A stretch of DNA of 64,000 nucleotides from G963663525 sp963663525. Lineage in GTDB: Bacteria; Myxococcota_A; SURF-8; G963663525. The position numbers and the translations under genes are program-made. The notes under the pieces were generated by a model. It made no database searches. It was not told the DNA's origin and saw nothing but the letters and a program-made list of their open reading frames with translations. Positions within the stretch are counted from its first letter, which is position 1, and the number at the start of each line of letters is the position of its first letter. The stretch covers positions 372,001 to 436,000 of the forward strand of contig CAXXHC010000001.1 of NCBI GenBank assembly GCA_963663525.2, read 5' to 3'. Of the stretch, positions 15,579-24,253 are shown one piece after another.

Positions 15579-18167
15579 TCAGGAATCCTCGAACATGTCC
15601 AGGGTATGGTGCTTGACCTGTTCCAAAGAAGTGACGCCTTCCTGCGCTTTCTTCAGGCCGTATTCGCGCAACGTCAGCACGCCTTGTTCGGCGGCGATGT
15701 CGAGCATTTCCATTTCGGTTTTATCGGCAATGATTCCCGCCTTGATGACTTTCGTGATGGGCAGGAATTCATACAGACCCAACCGCCCCTTATACCCGGA
15801 ACCGTTGCAACTGGAACAGCCGTCGGCCTCGAAGTACACCTTGCCTTCTCTTGCCGCCGCTCTCAGTTCTTTCGGAATCATCAATTCCGTTTTCTTGTCT
15901 TCCACGTAATGCGGCTGCTTGCATTCCTGGCACAGCCGCCGGGCCAGCCGCTGGTTGAAAATGCAAAGCACCGTTTCACCGATCAGATAGCGAGGGACGC
16001 CCATGTTGGCCATACGGCCAATGGTCTGAATCGTGGTGTTGGTGTGCAGGGTGGACAACACGAGGTGGCCGGTCTGGGCGGCCTTGATGCCCAGACTGGC
16101 GGTTTCGAGGTCGCGGATTTCGCCGACGAGAATGATATCGGGGTCTTGTCGGAGAAACGCCTTGAGGATCTTCGGGAAGGTCAGTCCCTGCTTTTCGTTG
16201 AGCTGCACCTGGTTGAGACCCTGAACGCTGTATTCGATGGGGTCTTCAGCCGTACAGATGTTGATTTCCTTGCCTTTTTTGTCGAGCAGGTAATACAGCG
16301 AACTGTACAGCAGGGTGGATTTACCCGAACCGGTCGGCCCGGTAATCAGGATCATACCCTGTGGCGATTCGAGTAAGCCCATGTAATGATCGAGAATTTC
16401 GTCCGTCAAGCCGATGGCGTCGATGCCCAGTTCCCGAAGCTTGGAGCCGTCGAGAATACGAAGAACGATCTTTTCTCCCGCGCCGCCCGCGACCGGTACG
16501 GTGCTGACACGGAAGTCCAACACACCCCGGCCTTCGATGCCCAGCCGGATGTTGCCGTCCTGGGGCACCCGGCGCTCGGTGATGTCCAGACCGGAGATAA
16601 TTTTGAAACGGGAGGTCATCGCCGCGAAATCCTCGGTGCTGATCCAGCCGCCTTCCTGGAGAATGCCGTCCACGCGGTAGCGCACGCGGGGAACTTCGCC
16701 GTATTCCACGTGAATATCCGACGAGCCGAGCTTCACACCCTCGTAAATGATTTTATCGACCATGCGGGAGATGTAGTTGTCCTCCCGGCCCCGCTGGATG
16801 GCGTCCGGATCGATATCTTCGTCGGACGGGGCCTTGAGCATGGTAATCATGTCTTCGGTGACGCCCTCGCCCGGCTTGATTTCCGCCGCCTTCGTGCGTT
16901 GGATCTCCTGAATCAGGCTTTTGAGCAGGGTGGGATCGAACTTGCCCACCGAGCGCACCTGCCCCACACCGTAGATTGCGGCCAGCTCGTCGAGCTTGAA
17001 CAGGTCGGTGTCGTCCTCGATGAAGACGTCCAGCACCCGCACGCCGCCTTTTTCCACGATGCGCAGAGGGAAGAAGTTTTCGCGTTCCAACCGGGAAAGA
17101 CTCAGTTTTTCCGCGAGGTTGAGGTTGACGAACTGCCCCACTTCGTCCAGAGCGAGTTCCTGGGAGGTCATCTGCTGCAAAAGGGCGTTGATGAGCAGGT
17201 CGTATTGGTTATCTTTGATAAGATTGAGGCGGATGAGGATTTCGCCCAGTTTCTTGTCCCGCGCCTGATCCTGTTGGTATTGAAGCGCGTATTCCAACTC
17301 GTTGCGGTTGATGACGCCGTTCTGGACGAGAATTTCGCCGATCGGCATCTTTTTCTTGGTTTTGCTCTTGTCCTTTTTTTCTTTTTTCTTCGCCCGGATT
17401 TCCTCGATGGAGGGTTCGCCCAGTTCCTCCCGCGAAGGCATGAAAGGCTTGAGGTCTTCGGGCGGAGTGTTCAACATGGGTGGCGCGGTCATTTCGGCAG
17501 ACTGGTACACCACCGAGGGAGCTTCGGTGCCATCTTCCGGACGGATCTGTCCCGGCAGGTTGGGAAGCATCTGGGACATCGAGCCCGGCAGGCCAGGTGC
17601 GTCTTTGACCGTCGTGCCCTCGGGAATCGTGGTTTCGGGCAGTGGCGGGGGACCGGCGGCGATGTCGGTGCTGGCGTACGTTTCTCCCCTCCTGTTCATC
17701 TGCTGCTGCCGGAATTGCAGCGTGGGGTCGACACCTCCGGGTGGAAGGGGAGGCGGCGCGAGATCGGCGACGCTGCTCTGGGATGGAGTGGTCGCCGCCA
17801 TATCGGACTGCATGTTCGTGGGTTGCATGAACGTCGGCGGGGCGGGTGGGGACTGCATTCCCGGTCCACCGTTCACCGCCGTTTGATTCAGATTGACTTC
17901 GGTACCCAGCACGGTGGGGCGGTCGAGGTTGAATTCCGACCCCATGAAACTGTACTGGTCGTTCGGGTTGCCATTTGGTGGAACGGGCGGAACGTTGTTA
18001 TCCGAAGTCGGCGGCGGCGGTGGCCCATCCGTAGGAACGGCGGGGGGTTGCGGAGGCTGAGCCGCCGGTTTGGGTGGGCGTGCGCCGGGCTTGCGGAACA
18101 CCGACCCGGCTACGGATTGAAGCATGGGGTCGATGCTGCGTCGCTTTGGATTTTTTTTGTCGGCCAT
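15579..18167 (-). CDS. PilB/GspE-family secretion or type IV pilus ATPase with long proline-rich N-terminus
   Basis: An 862-residue ATPase. Residues 1-about 270 are low-complexity and rich in Pro, Gly, Asn and Thr. Then comes an MshEN domain (KKMPIGEILVQNGVINRNEL...LGEILIRLNLI), then the GspE N2 and ATPase core: Walker A ITGPTGSGKST, Asp box, Walker B-like DPDIILVGEIRDLETA, the His box TGHLVLSTLHTN, and the zinc tetracysteine CQECKQ...CSSCNGSGYKGRLG. Such motors drive pilus extension or type II secretion; MshEN domains often bind c-di-GMP. No other pil or gsp gene is adjacent. The start at 18167 is inferred from the end of coding-like sequence, and an upstream in-frame extension is considered spurious. 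Confidence 0.9.
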   Translation of the reverse strand: MADKKNPKRRSIDPMLQSVAGSVFRKPGARPPKPAAQPPQPPAVPTDGPPPPPTSDNNVPPVPPNGNPNDQYSFMGSEFNLDRPTVLGTEVNLNQTAVNGGPGMQSPPAPPTFMQPTNMQSDMAATTPSQSSVADLAPPPLPPGGVDPTLQFRQQQMNRRGETYASTDIAAGPPPLPETTIPEGTTVKDAPGLPGSMSQMLPNLPGQIRPEDGTEAPSVVYQSAEMTAPPMLNTPPEDLKPFMPSREELGEPSIEEIRAKKKEKKDKSKTKKKMPIGEILVQNGVINRNELEYALQYQQDQARDKKLGEILIRLNLIKDNQYDLLINALLQQMTSQELALDEVGQFVNLNLAEKLSLSRLERENFFPLRIVEKGGVRVLDVFIEDDTDLFKLDELAAIYGVGQVRSVGKFDPTLLKSLIQEIQRTKAAEIKPGEGVTEDMITMLKAPSDEDIDPDAIQRGREDNYISRMVDKIIYEGVKLGSSDIHVEYGEVPRVRYRVDGILQEGGWISTEDFAAMTSRFKIISGLDITERRVPQDGNIRLGIEGRGVLDFRVSTVPVAGGAGEKIVLRILDGSKLRELGIDAIGLTDEILDHYMGLLESPQGMILITGPTGSGKSTLLYSSLYYLLDKKGKEINICTAEDPIEYSVQGLNQVQLNEKQGLTFPKILKAFLRQDPDIILVGEIRDLETASLGIKAAQTGHLVLSTLHTNTTIQTIGRMANMGVPRYLIGETVLCIFNQRLARRLCQECKQPHYVEDKKTELMIPKELRAAAREGKVYFEADGCSSCNGSGYKGRLGLYEFLPITKVIKAGIIADKTEMEMLDIAAEQGVLTLREYGLKKAQEGVTSLEQVKHHTLDMFEDS

Positions 18168-18329
18168 GGCTTGTCGCTTCACACTTCCCTGAAAATGATA
18201 AAATACCAGAATTTTCGCGAACGTTGCGAGCGTTCGAGAATGGTCATGATACCGAAAATCCCATCCAAGATCAACCCGGCGGGCCGATTCGGGTGCACCT
18301 CTTTTCCACGCCATGGAGCGGAGAAAATC

Positions 18330-18402
18330 GTAGGTCGGGTGATTTTCACCCGACAATTTTCGAAAAAGACCCTTTGTGTCGGGTGAAAATCACCCGACCT
18401 AC
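18330..18402. repeat. TCGGGTGA palindrome
   Basis: GTAGGTCGGGTGATTTTCAC continues to a perfect inverse arm, with a CGAAAAAGACC centre. Related copies are at 11594, 26245, 44545, 54205 and 59089. To the right, 18420-18475 is an inverse of the TGATTTAAAATGTAGGGAAA end of the element at 11528. Confidence 0.75.
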
Positions 18403-18553
18403 TTTGATTCAGCGGGGTAAAAAAACAGCGATTTCCCCATATTTTAAATCACATCCGTATTCCTCTTTTCCACGTTGCGGAGCGACTTGTTTCGAGGAAG
18501 AAAAAAGCTACCCGAATCTAATGATGAATTTTTCACCGACATGCGCCCTTTTC

Positions 18554-18581
18554 TTGACATTTTCCCCTACGGATGCACAAT
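18554..18581 (+). promoter_or_regulatory. Candidate promoter of the ferredoxin gene
   Basis: TTGACA (18554-18559) with CACAAT 16 bp downstream (18576-18581). Predicted only from motif match; the leader would be about 100 nt. Confidence 0.35.
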
Positions 18582-18690
18582 ACGCGCAAGTGGATCGATG
18601 GGTTCGGTAGGAAGCCCATTCGCATTCGTTTTCGGTTTCCCCACACCCCGATCGAAAAGGATCGCCCGGTAGGGCAAAGAGGAGGAAAAC

Positions 18691-18876
18691 ATGTACACGA
18701 TTACGATCGATGAGAGCAAGTGTGTCAAGTGTGAAGGCTGCGTGGACAACTGCCCGACCGACGTGTGGGAAATGGGCGAAAACTCCGCCGTCCCGGCCCG
18801 TCCGGAAGACTGCGAAGGCTGCTTCACCTGCGTGGAAGTCTGCGAAGGCGAGTGCATCACCATCGAAGAGGAGTAA
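18691..18876 (+). CDS. 2[4Fe-4S] ferredoxin
   Basis: A 61-residue soluble electron carrier. Two cluster motifs are intact: C11-x2-C14-x2-C17-x3-C21-P and C41-x2-C44-x2-C47-x3-C51. The protein is strongly acidic. The start has AGAGGAGG six bases upstream. Length and spacing match small clostridial-type ferredoxins that donate to radical SAM enzymes, PFOR and similar partners; the actual partner is not evident. It is monocistronic, between a candidate promoter and a clear intrinsic terminator. Confidence 0.93.
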   Translation: MYTITIDESKCVKCEGCVDNCPTDVWEMGENSAVPARPEDCEGCFTCVEVCEGECITIEEE

Positions 18877-18920
18877 TCTCCCCTTCCAGGGAAATTCCCT
18901 GAAAATTCGAGACCGATGAC

Positions 18921-18953
18921 AAAACCGGCGTCTTGTGGGACGTCGGTTTTTCT
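18921..18953 (+). terminator. Intrinsic terminator after ferredoxin
   Basis: AAAACCGGCGTC - TTGTGG - GACGTCGGTTTT with a T-rich end; one mismatch in a 12-bp stem. Confidence 0.85.
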
Positions 18954-19050
18954 ATGGCCTGTTAGGGATTCTCAAGAATTTTTGTCCCCACTCCGATAGA
19001 TAGGCGGATGTGACGCTATATGCGTCTTTTTTGTGCTGGGGAGTTTAAAC

Positions 19051-19869
19051 CTAGCCCTGAAACCACACCACATATCGTTCGAAAGGTCGCCGCGAAAACT
19101 CCGCGATGCGTTGCCCGGTTCGTGCGGTCAGTCTCGCGATTTCGTCTTCCGGGTAGTCGTGGATCATACCCAGGGAAGGGTCGTAGACGTCCCTCGAATC
19201 TTTTTCAACCCATGGAAAACGTTGGATTTTTTTCCGCCAGAAGCGGCGTTCTTCCCATAGTTCCGGGGCGGAAACCCAACTGGCGACGACGGGCCCCTTG
19301 GGACAGAGACGGCGTGCTTGTTCCATCAGCCGAAGACGTTGGACGTCCGTGTACACATGGGAAAAACTGCCCCAGCCGAAAATGAAGGCATCGTACGGGG
19401 CATTTGCTTCGAGAGAGTCCAAACGCGCCGCAAACTGCGAGAAATCCGCCTGCTCCAGCGCCAGTTTTTGCGTAGTTGGAATCGTCCTGTGTGCCGCCTC
19501 TACGAAGGCTGCTACCGGGTCGAACCCCGCGACATTCCAGCCTTTTTCGGCCATTGCCGCCATTTCCCGCCCGCCTCCGCAGGCGGCGACGAGCAGTTTC
19601 CCGGGTGAGGGAAAGTGGCGTGCCACCACCCGTTCTTCCCAGTCGAACAACTCCCGGTTCTGTTCTTCCATGGAAAAGATGTCGTTGCGCGCGTAGGCGA
19701 GTTTCGTCAAGAGAGGCCAAAGCGATACGGGAGCCACCAAGGGCAGGATTTCGGCGGCGAACCCCTGCCGACTTCGGATGCGTGCCGTGCGTCCCGGAGG
19801 CCCGAAGATTTTACGATCCAGCCGGGCGAGCACGTTGGAAGGGCTCAGGCGTTCAGGGAGAAGGCGCAT
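19051..19869 (-). CDS. SAM-dependent class I methyltransferase
   Basis: A 272-residue protein. The SAM-binding motif I is KLLVAACGGGREMAAMAEKG (about residues 90-109), followed by an acidic strand end (VAGFDP) and EQADFSQ; a post-motif YDAFIFGWGSFSHV strand is present. The N-terminal 60 residues are helical and basic, ahead of the fold. The substrate is unknown. The first 17 bp overlap the end of the GT39-type glycosyltransferase gene upstream, so the pair is probably translated from one message; a shared role in modifying a cell-surface glycan or lipid is an inference from that coupling. Confidence 0.8.
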   Translation of the reverse strand: MRLLPERLSPSNVLARLDRKIFGPPGRTARIRSRQGFAAEILPLVAPVSLWPLLTKLAYARNDIFSMEEQNRELFDWEERVVARHFPSPGKLLVAACGGGREMAAMAEKGWNVAGFDPVAAFVEAAHRTIPTTQKLALEQADFSQFAARLDSLEANAPYDAFIFGWGSFSHVYTDVQRLRLMEQARRLCPKGPVVASWVSAPELWEERRFWRKKIQRFPWVEKDSRDVYDPSLGMIHDYPEDEIARLTARTGQRIAEFSRRPFERYVVWFQG

Positions 19870-21658
19870 GTTTCGTGGCTTCGCGCAGGTCGTAAATGGT
19901 GTATAACGGTACTCCCCAGACCTTTTCCACGTGCCACACCGGTTTCGAGCGGTAAATATTCTGCAATTCGGGATAGTGGTCCCAGCGGCGTTCGTCGGTG
20001 AGGATCAGGAAATCCGCATGTTTGGGATCGCGAATGCTGATGTCTTTGCGCAGTTTGCCATCCCGGCGGTACCAGGGATAGGTCCGGCGGTATTCCACGA
20101 TGTTGGGTTCGTAGGCGATTTTCGCGCCTTGGGGCGCTTTTTCGGACAGATGCCGGATGGTGGTCCGGTAGCACATGTCGTAGTATTGGCGTTCCATGCC
20201 CAGTTCGGTGGCGCCTTGAGGATTTCCGGCCAGACTGTTGTAATAAGAGAGCATGTACGGATAGACGCGGACCATTCCGACGATGCCCGGCAGCAGTACC
20301 AGCATCCCGACCAGCAGCACTTTTTTAGGGGTCATCCATGTTTTGGGATAGCGGAAAGCCTCGATCGAGGCGATCATCCGGTCGAATCCGTAGCCCGCGA
20401 GAATGGCGAAAAACGGGAAAAACGGCTGAAACAGTTTCACGCCGCCGTACTTTGGATTGTTCGGAAACGCCACGATACTGATGGCGAACAGCGCGTTGAG
20501 GGCGCACAAAAGGGCGTAGTCGTTTTTCGAGCCCGGCCCTTCGGGGAACGTTTTCAAGTTCTTTGGCCGGAGCATCTTGAGACCCAGCACCAATCCCACG
20601 AGTCCCAATACCAGCACCGGCAGGGGAATCGTAAACCCGGTGTAGACGAACGGCGCGTGCCAGGGGGCGAAATTGTTGTTGTAGATGTCGCCGAAGTACA
20701 GCAGGCGGATGCCGTAATGATGGAAATGGAAGTTGAAGTAGTCGGTCAGGCGCTGAATGGTGTCGAACCAGATCCAGGGCCACAAGAGCACAAACACCGG
20801 AAACGACAGCAGGGCCATGGAAATTCCCGTGGTGAACATCCGGGGAAAGCTCAGCGTGGACCCCTGCTTGAGCACGACCGACTGCCGCCAGCGATAGAGC
20901 CAGTAGCCGACCAACGGAAACACCACGAACGGCCCGTTGAGTTTCGTGCACAGGGCGACGCCGTAGAAAATTCCGGCCCAGAGAATCCAGATGCGGCGGG
21001 ATTCGGCGCGCCAGGCCGCGTACACGACGAGAAATACGGTGCAGGTCGTCGCTAGGTCCAGCGTAGCCACGTGCATGTGGAAAAAGGTACGTGGCATCGT
21101 GAACAGCGCCAGCGTGGCGAACACCGCCGCCCGCAGGCCGAAGATCTCGCCGGTGAAGCGAAACACCAGATATAACAACAACATCGCGAAGATGATAATG
21201 CCCATCCTCGCGCCGTCGATCTGGCCGAACCAGTCCAGTCCGTCGTAAAACGCCAGCCACGCCAGCCCCATTCCGATCTTGGCCACGGCGGGGTGTTCGT
21301 GGTTGATGGCCCAATGCCGGTCCACGACGGATTTCTTGAACGCATCGGTCTTGGCTACGGAAAGTTCGTAGGCGGCCTTTTTTATCCACTTGGCGTATGA
21401 AACGCTGGCCGGAACGTAAAAATCGTCGTCGTCGGTCAATCCCATGTCGTCGAGCGTCGCCACCAATATCGCACCCAGCAGGAGCACCAGAAAAAAACCG
21501 GTTTTGAAAAGTCCCTTGCGCGGACCTACGGGGGCGTGGTCGTCATGCTTGCTTTTTTCGGCGTTTACTGGGCGCTCGGCGAGCCATTCCTCAGGAATTC
21601 CGACAGGTTCGGAAGGCAGAGAGGGGGATGTGGTCGAGAGGGTATCGGATTCCTGCAT
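19853..21658 (-). CDS. GT39/PMT_2-family membrane glycosyltransferase
   Basis: A 601-residue integral membrane protein. After a 50-residue cytoplasmic segment and a first membrane span (TGFFLVLLLGAILVATL) comes the acidic loop GLTDDDDFYVPASVSYAKW, the site of the catalytic Asp in the GT-C fold, then INHEHPAVAKIGMG, again typical of PMT-like enzymes (H-E-H-P). About ten more spans follow, and a C-terminal soluble part of about 130 residues faces the periplasm. Family members move a sugar from a polyprenyl-phosphate donor to protein, lipid A or glycan. Coupled to the downstream methyltransferase (overlapping by 17 bp) and divergent from the spermidine-synthase-like gene. Confidence 0.85.
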   Translation of the reverse strand: MQESDTLSTTSPSLPSEPVGIPEEWLAERPVNAEKSKHDDHAPVGPRKGLFKTGFFLVLLLGAILVATLDDMGLTDDDDFYVPASVSYAKWIKKAAYELSVAKTDAFKKSVVDRHWAINHEHPAVAKIGMGLAWLAFYDGLDWFGQIDGARMGIIIFAMLLLYLVFRFTGEIFGLRAAVFATLALFTMPRTFFHMHVATLDLATTCTVFLVVYAAWRAESRRIWILWAGIFYGVALCTKLNGPFVVFPLVGYWLYRWRQSVVLKQGSTLSFPRMFTTGISMALLSFPVFVLLWPWIWFDTIQRLTDYFNFHFHHYGIRLLYFGDIYNNNFAPWHAPFVYTGFTIPLPVLVLGLVGLVLGLKMLRPKNLKTFPEGPGSKNDYALLCALNALFAISIVAFPNNPKYGGVKLFQPFFPFFAILAGYGFDRMIASIEAFRYPKTWMTPKKVLLVGMLVLLPGIVGMVRVYPYMLSYYNSLAGNPQGATELGMERQYYDMCYRTTIRHLSEKAPQGAKIAYEPNIVEYRRTYPWYRRDGKLRKDISIRDPKHADFLILTDERRWDHYPELQNIYRSKPVWHVEKVWGVPLYTIYDLREATKHAPSP

Positions 21659-21918
21659 GGTTTTCCATCATGTTTCTACGAACGTGACGATTTCGGGTGT
21701 GGCGACGAAAGCGTCGAAAATCCAATCGGTTGTAGTCGAAACGCCCCAAAAAAGCAACGTTAGCATTTCCATGTCTGCGGGACAAGCACGAGGCGGAGGT
21801 TCTTTTTCCTGATATTTTTGGCAAAAACATATGTTACAGGTTAGGTTGCATTCGAAAATGGGAGAGTGCATAAAGAAAGCCTCCATTCCGGAACACGCAG
21901 TCCAAGCAAGGAACATTC

Positions 21919-23556
21919 ATGGGGAAAAAGAACGTGAAAAAAAACACCGGGAAACCGGGTTTGTCCAAACCGGAAAAAGAGAACCAGCCGTCTCGCCCGT
22001 GGATCGGCCTTGCGCCGACGGTTTTCTGCACCGGGGCGGGGATCATGATCGTGGAAATGGCGGCCTCGCGGCTGATCGCGCCGTACTACGGAACGTCGAT
22101 TCTGGTGTGGACCGTGCTCATCGGCGCGCTATTGGTGTTTCTTTCCACCGGCTACTGGCTCGGCGGAAAACTGGCCGACCGTCGCCCGGAGCCTGCACCG
22201 CTCTACCGCCTGATCTTGATTGCGGGCGTCGCCACCTGCCTGTTGCCCCTGCTGGCCTCCCCTCTGTTGGAGATCTCCGTCTCGGCGGTGAACGTCTCCA
22301 CCGGGGAGTTTTCCGCCGTGAAACTGGTGCTGCCGATGGTCGGAACAGTCCTGCTGCTGGCCGTGCCCATCGTGGCGCTGGGCTGTGTATCTCCCTTCGC
22401 GGTACGACTCGCCGCCGGAGAACTGGAGCACCTGGGCAATACCGCCGGACGCCTCTATGCCGTTTCCAATCTCGGTTCCATCGCCGGGACGTTTCTGCCC
22501 GTGCTGGCGCTGATTCCCTGGCTGGGCACCCGCAACACCTTTTTCTTTGCAGGCGGCCTGCTGGTTCTCGTCGGAGTATTGGGGCTGGCGCGCAGGCGCG
22601 GGGCATTGTGGCTTCTGCTGCCGCTGCTGGCCGCCTCGCTTTCGCCCAACGTCATCCGGCCCGTGGAAGGTCTCGTGGAAGAGACGGAATCGCTGTACCA
22701 TTACGTGCAGGTGTCGAAATATTTCGGCTGCGAGAAAGCCGGTGGCGAAGGCGTGAAGCTCTACCTCAACGAGGGGCACTCGATGCATTCAAGCTGGTGT
22801 CCCGGCCACCTCTGGCTCAACCAGATATGGGATTGGCTCTCCATCGCGCCGTATCTCGCCGGAAACGAAGAGAAGCTGGAAGACCTCCTGATCGTCGGAC
22901 TCGCCGCCGGAACGGTCGCGCAGCAATACAAGGAACTGTATCCCGACATCCATATCGACGGCGTGGAGATCGACGCCGAAGTCATCGACATGGGCCGCAA
23001 ATATTTCGACCTGGACCGCTTCGTTTCGCCGGAAAATCAATATGCGATGGACGGTCGGACCTTTCTGTACCGCACGCCGAAACGGTACGACGTGATCGTG
23101 CTGGACGCCTTCCGCCAGCCTTACATACCTTTTCACCTCGTGACGGTCGAATTCTTCGAGCACGTCCGTAACCACCTGAAAACAGGGGGGATCGTGGTGA
23201 TGAACGTGAACAAGGTGCAGCCGAAGCGCCACGACCTCTCACGGCTCGTGCTGGCCACCATGGAGCAGGTGTTCGGGCACACGATCAGTTGGTCTTCGGA
23301 CTCCTTCAACGACATCCTCGCCGCGGCAGACGTTCCCCTCGACGCCGAAAAGGCCCGCGAACGAATGCGCGCCTCGATCCATCCACAGGTTCGTCGGTTG
23401 GAGAGACGCATGAATCCTCCCAAGGATTCCAAGCTCGCCGGAACGAAAGGCTTCAACCTCTTCGAGGCCGGAGGCGAACCTTTTACCGACGACCGCGCTC
23501 CGGTGGAACTTGCCTGGGATGCGATGTTCCTGGGTCTTGCGGAAACGGGAAAATAG
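21919..23556 (+). CDS. Fused membrane / spermidine-synthase-like protein
   Basis: A 545-residue protein. Residues about 25-235 contain six to seven hydrophobic spans beginning TVFCTGAGIMIVEMAASRLIAPYYG, which is characteristic of the membrane half of 'fused MFS/spermidine synthase' proteins. From about residue 250 there is a SpeE-like Rossmann fold: LLIVGLAAGTVAQQYKELYP (SAM/dcSAM loop), IDGVEIDAEVIDMGRKYF, and YDVIVLDAFRQPYIPFHLVT with the catalytic-site Asp. Substrate unknown; true polyamine synthesis is not implied. The start has AAGGAAC upstream. The other member of the divergent pair is the GT39 gene. Confidence 0.85.
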   Translation: MGKKNVKKNTGKPGLSKPEKENQPSRPWIGLAPTVFCTGAGIMIVEMAASRLIAPYYGTSILVWTVLIGALLVFLSTGYWLGGKLADRRPEPAPLYRLILIAGVATCLLPLLASPLLEISVSAVNVSTGEFSAVKLVLPMVGTVLLLAVPIVALGCVSPFAVRLAAGELEHLGNTAGRLYAVSNLGSIAGTFLPVLALIPWLGTRNTFFFAGGLLVLVGVLGLARRRGALWLLLPLLAASLSPNVIRPVEGLVEETESLYHYVQVSKYFGCEKAGGEGVKLYLNEGHSMHSSWCPGHLWLNQIWDWLSIAPYLAGNEEKLEDLLIVGLAAGTVAQQYKELYPDIHIDGVEIDAEVIDMGRKYFDLDRFVSPENQYAMDGRTFLYRTPKRYDVIVLDAFRQPYIPFHLVTVEFFEHVRNHLKTGGIVVMNVNKVQPKRHDLSRLVLATMEQVFGHTISWSSDSFNDILAAADVPLDAEKARERMRASIHPQVRRLERRMNPPKDSKLAGTKGFNLFEAGGEPFTDDRAPVELAWDAMFLGLAETGK

Positions 23557-23569
23557 GCGAAATCCCAAC

Positions 23570-23750
23570 CGTGCATTTTCGTGAAAATTCGTGCAAAAAC
23601 GGGAACCCTCGCTTTGTTCCGAGAAAACCGATGAGGACTTTGCACGTTTCGTCACGGTTTGTCGCGAGTTTTGCGCGATCGAATCAAGACAACGCACGAT
23701 TGCGTGAAAATGCACGACTTTGCAATATATTCAAGCGAATTTGCAAGGAC
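23570..23750 (+). repeat. TGCACG-rich dispersed repeat, copy 2 (partial)
   Basis: Matches the last two thirds of the copy at 1010-1295 in the same orientation (block order: ACCCTCG, CGAGAAAACCG, TTTGCACG, GTGAAAATGCACGA, AATATATTCA). It starts 14 bp after the stop of the preceding gene. Confidence 0.7.
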
Positions 23751-23796
23751 TGAAACGAGTGTATTCCAGGATATTGTCATTTCACTCAGATTGCAA

Positions 23797-23893
23797 CCCG
23801 CTCACTCCGAGTGCCGCCCGTAAGGGTGGTGTATCGAGGAGTAAATGGTATGGCTCGATACGATTTGCTTCGCAAATCACTCGCCATGAGCGT
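23797..23893. repeat. Palindromic repeat related to 7727-7822
   Basis: CGCTCACTCCGAGT...ACTCGCCATGAGCG outer arms, with GTATCGAGG, TCGATAC and TTGCTTCGCAA inside: the same order as in the element at 7727. Confidence 0.6.
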
Positions 23894-23923
23894 TTTTTTT
23901 AATAGCAATTTTTTATGATGTCC

Positions 23924-24156
23924 CCGTCTGAAAGGGCGGAAATTAAAATAGTGCGAAACATTTCGGAGGCAATTGTAACATATTGAAAACATAAGACTTA
24001 TATCCCCTCTCCCTTTGGGAGAGGGTTAGGGTGAGGGAACACGAAACTTCCCCTCACCCGGTGCTAAAGCACCGACCTCTCCCACTGGGAGAGGCGCTTG
24101 GACCCTTCGGGTCCATCTTAAATCCGCACTAAAATAATTTCCGCCCCCGTCTGAAA
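23924..24156. mobile_element. 213-bp MITE (GGGCGG ends) with 10-bp target duplication
   Basis: The element 23934-24146 begins GGGCGGAAATTAAAATAGTG and ends with the inverse CACTAAAATAATTTCCGCCC. It is flanked by perfect direct repeats CCGTCTGAAA at 23924-23933 and 24147-24156. The interior carries hairpins CCTCTCCCTTTGGGAGAGG and GGACCCTTCGGGTCC. An inverted full copy is at 59483-59696. No coding capacity. Confidence 0.9.
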
Positions 24157-24253
24157 TCGGTAGCCGGATTCCGGTTGGCAAGCGGCGGAAACGTGGTATA
24201 ATTTCAAAAAACAACGAATGGAACGTTCACCTTTTTCGCAAACAGGAGCGCCG

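Noticed and set aside
16386..18386. 666-residue plus-strand open frame opposite the PilB-like ATPase
   Set aside because: It is the mirror of a gene with Walker A/B motifs; composition is typical of antisense frames.
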